8,506 bases of DNA from Desulfobacterales bacterium CG23_combo_of_CG06-09_8_20_14_all_51_8 (GTDB lineage Bacteria > Desulfobacterota > Desulfobacteria > Desulfobacterales > Desulfosalsimonadaceae), in the NCBI GenBank assembly GCA_002772195.1, contig PCSG01000048.1:319-8824 (forward strand), written 5' to 3'. The position numbers and the translations under genes were made by a program. Within the stretch, counting starts at the first letter, position 1. The number at the start of each line of letters is the position of its first letter. Below, in pieces: positions 1-6,166 of the stretch. A model generated the notes under the pieces. The model had not been told where the DNA came from. It saw only the letters and a list, made by a program, of their open reading frames with translations, and ran no database searches.

Positions 1-97
1 CTATTTAATGAGCTGACTGGCCGGAAAATATAACCCGTGATCTGTCGCATCGGACAAAGGCGGTGAAGGCACCGCAGAACGTATCGATTCTCCGCTA
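1..97. other. unassigned left-edge sequence
   Basis: This short stretch lies downstream of the membrane-protein gene that ends at 98. The plus strand has stops in all frames. On the minus strand one frame stays open from about 135 down to a TAG at 1-3 (about 42 codons, ending ASQLIK) but has no ATG and no ribosome binding site. I see no terminator hairpin. It is most likely non-coding. Confidence 0.3.
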
Positions 98-763
98 TCA
101 TTCAGCTTTGGAAAACCAGTTCCGGATATGTTTTAAAAAATAGACGCCGATCACAATGGCAATCACCGCCAGGACACCCTGGATTTTGGTGATATGAACG
201 CTCAAAAATTCAAAAAAAAAGCTCCAGATCACAATGGCGACAAAAGTTCCGGAAAATACGGTGATAAAATTTTTTTTCAGGCTGAAGTTAAGAAAATAAG
301 CAAGGAAGGACCCCACCACCGGACCGGTCATGGGCAGGGGGATCATGACAAACGCAAAAATGCCGATCCATCCGTATCTGGAAATAACGGCTTCGTATTT
401 AATGGCGTTTCGTGCGGAATTCCGGATGGCTTTCTGCAAAAAACCAAACCGAAAATAGGAATTATTGAATGAAAACAGAAAAATGGAAAAAGTAAAAATC
501 ACGATCAAGACTTCCAGAAACATATTATAAAGAATGGTCAGCACAAGATTCACGTCAAAGGCGATACAAAGTCCGACCCCGGCGGCCCGGCCCCCGAGAA
601 TATGGGCCGCAAACGATCCAAGCAGGGTTTGGCCAAGCTCCGAATCCTTCAAAAATGCATACCCCACCATCCCCAGAAATCCCATAAACATGGCCAGGGA
701 GGCGTAAAGCAGCCTTTCCGCCGCTAACAAATCCTTTTCGTTGAAATGATGCTGAGTGTCCAT
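98..763 (-). CDS. small multidrug export-family membrane protein (COG2426-like)
   Basis: This 221-residue integral membrane protein resembles the Sm_multidrug_ex (COG2426) family, whose transport role is poorly established. The diagnostic part is the IPLPMTGPVVGSF segment at residues 141-153: a Pro-rich, Gly-containing re-entrant-like stretch followed by a hydrophobic helix. Hydrophobic segments are visible at about 18-38, 68-99, 130-158, 166-187 and 195-210. A basic stretch (residues 105-122) sits in the middle and a basic tail (KHIRNWFSK) ends the protein, as expected for cytoplasmic parts. The start at 763 has no clear Shine-Dalgarno (upstream reads ACGCTCTTCTC), but the hydrophilic N-terminus makes a later start unlikely. 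It begins 25 bp after the PilZ gene on the same strand, so co-transcription is likely. The family call is fairly safe; the transported substrate is unknown. Confidence 0.78.
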   Translation of the reverse strand: MDTQHHFNEKDLLAAERLLYASLAMFMGFLGMVGYAFLKDSELGQTLLGSFAAHILGGRAAGVGLCIAFDVNLVLTILYNMFLEVLIVIFTFSIFLFSFNNSYFRFGFLQKAIRNSARNAIKYEAVISRYGWIGIFAFVMIPLPMTGPVVGSFLAYFLNFSLKKNFITVFSGTFVAIVIWSFFFEFLSVHITKIQGVLAVIAIVIGVYFLKHIRNWFSKAE

Positions 764-788
764 GAGAAGAGCGTTATATTTGATTAAA

Positions 789-1235
789 CTAGTTGACAGG
801 CCTCAGGCTATCGGCAGTATGTTTTCGATGCAGGTGGACCTTGACAAAAACTTTAATGGCTTCAAGCTGCTCATCTTTGGGCCCGATAAATTCCACGCCG
901 GTTAAAAAACAGCCTGAGTCATTGCAATAACGGCTGGTCACCACCTTGCCCTTAACTTTTATTTTTTTACCTTCCAGATCCATGGTCACCAGAATAATAA
1001 ATGCCCCCTCCAGTATTTTTTCCGTTTCCAGGAGAACGCCGGTCTGGCTCAAGTTAAGGGTGCGGCCGGATCCATGATCGACTTTTTTCCGCGATTGATT
1101 ATACAGTATATAACCGACCCTGTTTTCAAACAAGATTCTGGGACATCTTCTTTTTTCTCTGTCAACTGCCATTGTCTGCCTGCCGTCCAAAATCGAATGA
1201 TAAAAATTCAAAAAAGATTGCCCCAGGGAAACCAT
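789..1235 (-). CDS. PilZ-domain protein
   Basis: This 148-residue soluble protein is essentially a single PilZ domain, the beta-barrel module that binds cyclic di-GMP and alters partner proteins such as flagellar, pilus or polysaccharide machinery. Both signature elements are present: the RxxxR loop (R29 and R33 in RRCPR) and the [D/N]xSxxG motif as NLSQTG at 61-66, with Asn in place of the commoner Asp. A beta-rich stretch (about 67-117) follows, with LEGKKIKVKGKVV and GVEFIG typical of the family, then a helix. The ATG at 1235 has no good ribosome binding site. Met22 (1172), preceded by GGCAGG, is an alternative start that would leave the domain intact. The gene lies downstream of an HD-GYP gene on the same strand, which supports a c-di-GMP theme. 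The target is not evident. Confidence 0.85.
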   Translation of the reverse strand: MVSLGQSFLNFYHSILDGRQTMAVDREKRRCPRILFENRVGYILYNQSRKKVDHGSGRTLNLSQTGVLLETEKILEGAFIILVTMDLEGKKIKVKGKVVTSRYCNDSGCFLTGVEFIGPKDEQLEAIKVFVKVHLHRKHTADSLRPVN

Positions 1236-1414
1236 AGGGATCGGGTTGTAGCATAAAATTTAGAAATTTTATTTTTACAATAAAAAATCCAACTGAGCAA
1301 TCCGCTTTCGTCTGATTTTTATGTAAGGATTATCCTACACACAACTTAATAATTTGATTACACTAGAAAAAAAATTATCAAAAATCGGCGATGAATTTTT
1401 CAAGTGGCAGTCTC
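1236..1414 (-). promoter_or_regulatory. AT-rich intergenic region with candidate promoter and palindrome
   Basis: This gap separates the HD-GYP gene from the PilZ gene and is strikingly AT-rich. On the minus strand, TTGTGT and TAAAAA are separated by 17 bp, a weak sigma70-like match. The spacer holds an 11-bp palindrome, AGGAT-T-ATCCT (1326-1336), flanked by TGTA and ACA. It could be an operator for the PilZ gene, but both elements are short and could arise by chance in AT-rich DNA. Confidence 0.25.
1367..1400 (-). terminator. weak candidate terminator after the HD-GYP gene
   Basis: On the minus strand, just after the HD-GYP stop, AAAAAT pairs with ATTTTT around a 9-nt loop and is followed by GATAA and eight T. 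The stem is only A-T pairs, so it would be weak. The position (15 bp past the stop) is right for an intrinsic terminator. Confidence 0.22.
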
Positions 1415-2815
1415 TTAAAGCAGATATTGTGCAATATTAATATCCCACTTGGCAGCGTCCATCGTCCGGACAATTGATTTTTTATAATCCCTCGCGCCGT
1501 TTTTTTCCGACAGGTCAAACGCAACCGCATCCACAGGATTCCCGCCGCTGTCCGCGATGATTAAAATACGCGGTCGGTCGACAAATCCGGGATTGCTCTC
1601 ATACACAAGCCCCAGTTCCCGGGAATCCAGCACCACCAGCGTTCCTGCGGGATAGATGCCGATCATGTTGAGAAAAAACTGAAGCAGCAGCGGATCCAGC
1701 TGTTTTCCGGATTGTTTGATCATCAGATTCAGCGCCCGGTCCGGCGACATGGGCGTTCTGGAATAAACCCGGGCGGACGTCATGGCGTCATACTGATCGG
1801 AAATACTGACAATTCGGCTGAATAAATCCAGGGGCAATGCTTTTTTTACCCTGGGATAGCCCGCATCATTAAAATGCCGGTGATGTTCAAACGAGACAAT
1901 GGCCGAACGAATGGAAATGAAATCCAGATGCCGCATTTTCATCAAGATGCGGGTGCCTTCCATGGGATGTGTTCGAATCACCTGCCATTCCTCATCCGTT
2001 AATCGGGTGGGCTTGTTCAGGATATAACTGGGAATCTCCAGCTTCCCGATATCATGGAACAGAGCGACCATCCCCAGTTCGGTCAGCTGCCGCATATTCA
2101 GTCCCAGACGCTGGCCCAGGGCCACAGAGAGAATGCTGACATTGACGGAATGGTGATACGTGTATTCATCATAATTTTTAATGGATGTCATGCCCAGCAG
2201 CAGCTGCTCCTGGTCGATGATATGGTCCACCAGAGACACGATCATGCGTTTGGCTTTTTTAATCGAAATTTTTTCTCCCTGCTGAACTTTATGCATAAGC
2301 CCCTGGGTAAAGGAAACCGCCTTGAAATAGGACCTTTTCACCATTTTTCGTGCATCCAGCAGATCTTCTTCGGCGACTTGTTTCAGGCGGTAAACGGTGA
2401 TGTTGCTCACATGGGACATCTTCTGCTGAATGGCTTCACAAGGATCGGCGGCCGGGGCTTTGATGACGGCTTCGGTCAGTTGAAGGATATCATTGGCCCC
2501 GGCACCGAATTTTATAATAATCGTGCCTAGTTCCAGGTTTCTGAAAAGCCTCGTAAGATAATCGAAATTGATCATGACCTCGGAACTGTAGCGGATCCGG
2601 AATTCATTGACAAAAAAGAAGTCTCCCCGAAGTTCAAGAACGAAATCTCCTTCATCGGCGGCAAATTCGTTGACCTGGTCAACAAACGTATTGATGGCCT
2701 TTCCCACGGCGATATTTTTGACATGATGGACTTCCGCAGACCGCAGCACCACCGCCAGCTGGTTAATAAGCGCGATTTTGAGTTTCGGAGAATCAGCCCT
2801 GCTTCTGGATTTCAT
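1415..2815 (-). CDS. HD-GYP domain protein, putative c-di-GMP phosphodiesterase
   Basis: This 466-residue cytoplasmic protein has a C-terminal HD-GYP domain (about 215-390), the fold that hydrolyses cyclic di-GMP with a bound metal centre. Visible residues are H221-H222, the HDIGK motif at 254-258, H283, the GYP loop HHRHFNDAGYP at 311-321, and D340/D343 in SDQYDAM. In canonical members the loop reads HHExxDGxGYP. Here the Glu after HH is Arg and the DG is DA, so activity may differ or be lost. Residues 13-120 resemble the N-terminus of the HEAT protein encoded just upstream. The last 75 residues form a beta-rich tail. The start is well supported: AAGGA lies 6 nt before the ATG. The gene overlaps the preceding HEAT gene by 23 bp, implying one transcript and coupled translation. 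There is no membrane segment or receiver domain. Confidence 0.88.
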   Translation of the reverse strand: MKSRSRADSPKLKIALINQLAVVLRSAEVHHVKNIAVGKAINTFVDQVNEFAADEGDFVLELRGDFFFVNEFRIRYSSEVMINFDYLTRLFRNLELGTIIIKFGAGANDILQLTEAVIKAPAADPCEAIQQKMSHVSNITVYRLKQVAEEDLLDARKMVKRSYFKAVSFTQGLMHKVQQGEKISIKKAKRMIVSLVDHIIDQEQLLLGMTSIKNYDEYTYHHSVNVSILSVALGQRLGLNMRQLTELGMVALFHDIGKLEIPSYILNKPTRLTDEEWQVIRTHPMEGTRILMKMRHLDFISIRSAIVSFEHHRHFNDAGYPRVKKALPLDLFSRIVSISDQYDAMTSARVYSRTPMSPDRALNLMIKQSGKQLDPLLLQFFLNMIGIYPAGTLVVLDSRELGLVYESNPGFVDRPRILIIADSGGNPVDAVAFDLSEKNGARDYKKSIVRTMDAAKWDINIAQYLL

Positions 2816-4457
2816 TTTCTATCCTTTTAATCGCATCATCCGAAAATTCACTTAATAATTTATTTCTGGCGTTCCGGCATTTATACAAATACGGCAGGGC
2901 CTCGCGAGCGCCCATCAACCCGAGGCCATAGGCGGCGCAGGCCCTGTTTTCATCTATTTTTGCGCTGGACAAAATCCCTTTTTTCATCAAAACACCAATG
3001 AAAGCCTCCACCATCGCCTGGTCTTGCCATCTGGAAAGCACCTGAAAATACTCCTTTTTCTCATTAAAATCCTTGTTTAAAAAGGGTTTTTCCGCAATTT
3101 TTCCCATCAGAATCGCCCGGGCCTCTTCAGACCCTACCGCCCCCAAGGCGCGGATGGCTGTAAATCGCAGCTGATTTTCAACACCATCGGCCAGACATTC
3201 CGAAAGCGCCGGAAGGCAACGGGCATCACCATGCTCTCCCAGGGAACGAATCACTTCCATCCGGACCCGGGGATCCGGATGATCGGTTTTTTTCAGCAGA
3301 TACTCCACGGCCCGGGGATCACCCACAGCGCGCAGCACATAAATGATATTTCTCACGACATACCATTCCGGACTGTTGAGGCCTTTGGTGACGGTTGTGA
3401 AATCCAGGGGGCACAAAAACACCAGAACGTCGATGATTGCTTTCCGGGCGTGAATGGTATTGAGTGTTGACAAAAGATTCATAAACGGCGGGATGGTGGT
3501 TTTATCAAAATACGCGATCAAATTTTTAATGGGGGCCGGATCTACTTTATCTCCGGAATCCAGATACTCGCCCAGGAGATAAATAATATGTTCGCTGGCG
3601 ACGAAAGAAAAAACCCTGCCGATGGCTTCTTTGACAAAGTCAGGCGCTTCTTCCCGAGAAGCGATTCGCTTCAGCCGTTCGAGGACCCGAGCGACCCCAT
3701 CGATATTTCCGATGGTGACGGCATATTCAATGGCATGATTGAAAAAATCCGCGATTTCGGAAAATTCAGTCCTGGTTTTCGCCTTGAATAGCATCTCGAA
3801 AATGATCTGGAAAAATTTGTCGATCTTATCATCACCGGCATCTGCTTCAAGTTCACGGTTCAGTACTTTCATGTCATCCTCTTCGATGGACACGATAGCA
3901 ACATCCCGGGCCCGGTTTTCCATCGCCAACGTCTGATCATAGATGGCCTTGAATTTGGGCGGATCATTTTCTTTCTGTTTTACCAAAGATACAGCTGATC
4001 CTTCATAATCCTCGTCGGTAAGAAACTCGTCTTCCACGACATAGCGGATGTATTGAAAATCTTTTTCCCAAAACAGCGTGACCGTATCATCGTCTAAAAA
4101 TTCATTTTCGAAATCCTGGGAAATAACCTTTAAAAACGCCGTCATTTCCTCAAAAGGCATTTTCTTTTGAAAAGACAGCTCGCGCAATCCGTCCTTAAAC
4201 AGAAAAAAGGCCAGGTTATCATCTTTTTGCAGGTCACTATGGTAAATCACCTCATTTTCATAAAAAATGTCATACAAACGAATCCTTAAAATCAATTTGT
4301 CTTTTAAAGCGAAAAAAGCCCTGAACTTTTCAAAGGCAGCCTCCAGGGTGTCGGTATATATCGGATTATTGGAAGGATACATCCGCAGATTTTTTCGCGC
4401 CTTCAAAAGCATTTGAATAATGTTTTTCGCCGCTTTGATATCTTCGTCGTTTCCCAT
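2793..4457 (-). CDS. HEAT-repeat protein with N-terminal domain shared with the HD-GYP partner
   Basis: This 554-residue soluble protein has no predicted catalytic site. Residues 8-112 form an alpha/beta region (LLKARKN, MYPSNNPIY, FYENEVIY, LFKDGLREL) that parallels the start of the adjacent HD-GYP protein. Residues 113-215 are acidic and probably linker-like. Residues about 215-350 are helical. From about 365 come HEAT/PBS-lyase-type repeats: 366-390 (VVRNIIYVLRAVGDPRAVEYL), 395-422, 428-452 and a final one at 503-525 (CAAYGLGLMGAREALPYL). Such solenoids are protein-interaction scaffolds, so regulation or tethering of the HD-GYP partner is a reasonable inference. The ATG at 4457 is preceded by AAAGG at a slightly long spacing. 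An upstream ATG is followed at once by TAA, so it cannot serve. The leader is about 100 nt if the promoter proposed at 4567-4595 is right. Confidence 0.82.
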   Translation of the reverse strand: MGNDEDIKAAKNIIQMLLKARKNLRMYPSNNPIYTDTLEAAFEKFRAFFALKDKLILRIRLYDIFYENEVIYHSDLQKDDNLAFFLFKDGLRELSFQKKMPFEEMTAFLKVISQDFENEFLDDDTVTLFWEKDFQYIRYVVEDEFLTDEDYEGSAVSLVKQKENDPPKFKAIYDQTLAMENRARDVAIVSIEEDDMKVLNRELEADAGDDKIDKFFQIIFEMLFKAKTRTEFSEIADFFNHAIEYAVTIGNIDGVARVLERLKRIASREEAPDFVKEAIGRVFSFVASEHIIYLLGEYLDSGDKVDPAPIKNLIAYFDKTTIPPFMNLLSTLNTIHARKAIIDVLVFLCPLDFTTVTKGLNSPEWYVVRNIIYVLRAVGDPRAVEYLLKKTDHPDPRVRMEVIRSLGEHGDARCLPALSECLADGVENQLRFTAIRALGAVGSEEARAILMGKIAEKPFLNKDFNEKKEYFQVLSRWQDQAMVEAFIGVLMKKGILSSAKIDENRACAAYGLGLMGAREALPYLYKCRNARNKLLSEFSDDAIKRIENEIQKQG

Positions 4458-4566
4458 TACATTATGCCTTTATTGCATTCCGGTTGTCGGCCGGTCCGAA
4501 ATCACCGCCCGGTTCAAAACGGGCCGGACTATCCTAATCATGAGATGATTTGAATTGCACTGACGT

Positions 4567-4595
4567 AACATAACATATTTATCTGGAATTGTAAA
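4567..4595 (-). promoter_or_regulatory. candidate sigma70 promoter of the HEAT/HD-GYP operon
   Basis: Read on the minus strand, TTTACA (5 of 6 to the -35 consensus) is followed after exactly 17 bp by TATGTT (4 of 6 to the -10 consensus). Transcription would begin near 4560 and give a leader of about 100 nt. This is the best promoter match upstream of the HEAT gene, but it was found by eye only. Confidence 0.4.
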
Positions 4596-4639
4596 AAAAT
4601 TCCGTTTACCGAAAAAATATTTCAAAACCGGAAAAATTT

Positions 4640-4668
4640 TTTACCCCGAATCCTCTAAACCGGATAAT
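4640..4668 (+). promoter_or_regulatory. candidate sigma70 promoter for the plus-strand small ORFs
   Basis: TTTACC (4 of 6 to -35) and GATAAT (5 of 6 to -10) are separated by 17 bp. The predicted transcription start near 4675 lies just ahead of the strong Shine-Dalgarno AAGGAAGG at 4682-4689. It would drive the TTG-started ORF and the Arg-rich microprotein. Confidence 0.38.
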
Positions 4669-4693
4669 CGGGTTATAAAATAAGGAAGGCATT

Positions 4694-4840
4694 TTGCGCT
4701 TGATTTTGGAAATTCATCTGGTAAAATTTAAAAAATCGCTTGAAAAACTGCCGCCGCCGGTTCACCCCCTCAGAAACAAAAGAACTCACCCTCTCGCCTG
4801 CATTGCGGCAAAACCGGCCGCGCTTCAGAAATTCCCGTGA
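4694..4840 (+). CDS. possible 48-residue small protein with TTG start
   Basis: This small frame is not recognised. It starts at TTG (4694) directly after a strong Shine-Dalgarno, AAGGAAGG at 4682-4689, itself placed well behind a promoter-like GATAAT. The 48 residues begin with a hydrophobic stretch (LRLILEIHLV), then a basic segment (KFKKSLEK), a PPPV turn, and end in QKFP. Its TGA (4838-4840) overlaps a GTG at 4837 that opens the frame of the downstream Arg-rich protein, which would allow coupled translation. Against it: a rare start codon, no known relative that I recall, and no repeat or domain. A leader peptide is one reading; chance is another. Confidence 0.28.
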   Translation: MRLILEIHLVKFKKSLEKLPPPVHPLRNKRTHPLACIAAKPAALQKFP

Positions 4841-4911
4841 TAATTCAGGCAAATGATTCCATGAGTTCAGTTGATGGAATAACCCTTTTAGTGAGAAAGG
4901 GAAACAAAGGT

Positions 4912-5067
4912 ATGGCAAGCAGAGATCGCCGATCCGGCGATGAAAGAAGACGGGTCATCGAACGCCGGCTGGTCAATGATTTCACACGGCAGGGAGCCCA
5001 GCGCAGAAAAATTTTAGACAGGCGGTGCGGCATTGACCGCCGGCAGATCGTCGAAGGCACGGCCTGA
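4912..5067 (+). CDS. Arg-rich repeat microprotein (RRSGxxRR type)
   Basis: This 51-residue, strongly basic protein has 15 Arg. Two copies of an 11-residue unit stand out: RDRRSGDERRR (4-14) and LDRRCGIDRRQ (35-45), with a shorter VIERRL between them. I recall RRSGxDRR stretches at the ends of signalling and PilZ-type proteins of Desulfobacterota, but know no function. Nucleic-acid or membrane-surface binding is only a guess. I chose the ATG at 4912, which has AAAGGG 10 nt upstream, because the repeat begins right after it. The same frame is open back to ATG 4861 and GTG 4837, giving proteins of 68 or 76 residues; the extra N-terminus shows no recognisable feature. The opposite strand is also open here, but that frame has no start support. 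Confidence 0.6.
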   Translation: MASRDRRSGDERRRVIERRLVNDFTRQGAQRRKILDRRCGIDRRQIVEGTA

Positions 5068-5164
5068 CTCCCGGGCTCTCCGATAACCACCGGCACGATC
5101 TGTCGACGCCTTCACCCGCCAAAAGGGGATGTGGGGTGCAGACGGCGGCTACTCTTTCCTCATC

Positions 5165-5185
5165 CTCTGCGCCTATGTCTCTGCG
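5165..5185 (-). repeat. CGCAGAG direct repeat at the abfD stop
   Basis: On the minus strand CGCAGAG occurs twice with a 14-bp period (5179-5185 and 5165-5171), preceded by TCTCG and followed by GATGAGG. It resembles the short TCTCGCGCAGAGACGCAGAG-type sequences that I recall scattered through intergenic DNA of many bacteria, often fused to gene ends. The abfD TAG stop (5173-5175) falls between the two copies, so the last residues of abfD are encoded by this repeat. Confidence 0.4.
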
Positions 5186-6159
5186 CGAGAGGATCTTTCC
5201 CCCTGATCCCGGCATCCTGATGGGATGCCGCACAGATCCTTGGCATAGCGCTGTTTTTTCTCCATGTTCACCAGCCGGGAGATCATGATCCGCTGAGCCT
5301 GAGGAGAACCGGCCCCGTGCATGGATTCCGTCAGATAGCCCACGGCCGCAGATCCCAGGGTGAGGTTTTCAATCAACCGGAGAATGCGCATGCGGTTTTC
5401 GGCGGAAATTTCCGAACCGGTTTTGAAATATTTTTCAAGCCACCGGCCGGTTTCCGGCGAGGTCAAATCCGCCTCCGACGGCAGGGTCACCATAAGCCCG
5501 CCGGCGATGTCCTGAGCGAGACGGGCGATTTCATAAGGAAACCGGGTGACATTCTGCTTGGACACGTTGGCCAGCAGCATATTGACGCAAAAGGTGCCGG
5601 AAGCTTCGGCCCGGCCTTCAGCAGCGCAGGCAATGGACCCGCAGTAAAGCGTCTCGTTCAAATGGTTCATTTCGATGATTTTGTCTTTGATATGAGACGC
5701 CTTGTGGGCGCCGTTGTATTCTGCGGCGGTCTGGGCCGCGCCGATAAGCACATCCCCCACCCCGGTCTTGCACGCATAACTCTGGCGGTGATAGGCCGCG
5801 AACCTTTCCACCAGCTCCCCAGCGAATTCATACTCCCTACACATGAACACCCGATCCCAGGGCACAAACACATCGTCAAAAATCACCAGGGCCTCGTGGC
5901 CCCCGTATTTGATATTGCCCAGATCGATCGGGTTGTTTTCAAGTTTGCGCGTGTCGGAAGCCTGACGGCCCATAATGTAGATAATGCCCCTGGCGTCGCT
6001 GGGCAGGGCAAAGGATATGGCAAAATCCCGGTCCTTCTCCCGCATGGTGATGGTGGGCATAACAATAATTTCGTGGGAATTCACAGCGCCGGTCTGGTGG
6101 GCCTTGGCGCCCCGGACGACAATACCGTCTGCCGTTTCATCCACGATGCGCAAATACAT
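5173..6159 (-). CDS. abfD: 4-hydroxybutyryl-CoA dehydratase, C-terminal part (frameshifted abfD)
   Basis: This is the downstream two-thirds of abfD, in the frame after the break at 6180-6187. In the restored 495-residue numbering it carries the substrate-loop T190 (AKAHQTG), E256 (GGHEALVIFD), the cluster motif H291 with C297 (HRQSYACK), Y295 and E445 (TESMHGAGSPQAQR). These correspond to residues known to be ligands or catalytic in the Clostridium aminobutyricum enzyme. The fold is that of the acyl-CoA dehydrogenase-like HpaB/4-BUDH superfamily and binds FAD. The first ATG here (6159) lies inside the conserved core, so this piece alone would lack C99 and C103 and should not be active. The conserved part ends at CGI (477-479). 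The remaining 16 residues (PSGC to RAET) are not part of the core and run into a CGCAGAG repeat. Identity is confident; whether the gene is intact in the cell is not. Confidence 0.85.
   Translation of the reverse strand: MYLRIVDETADGIVVRGAKAHQTGAVNSHEIIVMPTITMREKDRDFAISFALPSDARGIIYIMGRQASDTRKLENNPIDLGNIKYGGHEALVIFDDVFVPWDRVFMCREYEFAGELVERFAAYHRQSYACKTGVGDVLIGAAQTAAEYNGAHKASHIKDKIIEMNHLNETLYCGSIACAAEGRAEASGTFCVNMLLANVSKQNVTRFPYEIARLAQDIAGGLMVTLPSEADLTSPETGRWLEKYFKTGSEISAENRMRILRLIENLTLGSAAVGYLTESMHGAGSPQAQRIMISRLVNMEKKQRYAKDLCGIPSGCRDQGERSSRAET
5210..5230 (-). other. 8-bp hairpin at the end of the conserved abfD core
   Basis: CGGCATCC (5210-5217) and GGATGCCG (5223-5230) form a perfect 8-bp stem with a 5-nt loop. 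It encodes the GIPSGC region, exactly where similarity to the family ends. No T-run follows on the minus strand, so it is not a standard intrinsic terminator. It may mark the old 3' end of the gene or a Rho-independent signal that has lost its tail. Confidence 0.3.
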
Positions 6160-6166
6160 ATCCAGA

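Larger units (their letters stand above)
4458..4693. other. divergent intergenic control region
   Basis: This AT-rich gap lies between the HEAT gene (minus) and the small ORFs (plus). It holds the two promoter-like elements listed separately. In the HEAT-gene leader a small hairpin can form from GCCCG (4507-4511) and CGGGC (4520-4524) with an 8-nt loop. The motif GGCCGG occurs twice nearby. I see no coding sequence or riboswitch consensus. Confidence 0.4.

Noticed and set aside
1165..1254. Out-of-frame ATG just upstream of the PilZ start (about 29 codons)
   Set aside because: No Shine-Dalgarno and no recognisable content; it merely overlaps the PilZ N-terminus.
4673..4918. 81-codon frame on the minus strand opposite the small ORFs
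   Set aside because: It needs a TTG start without a ribosome binding site, and its composition shows no domain. The plus-strand frames have better start signals and a clear repeat.
5108..5145. Terminator hairpin in the convergent gap
   Set aside because: CACCC and GGGTG can pair only over a 16-nt loop and no T-run follows on either strand.
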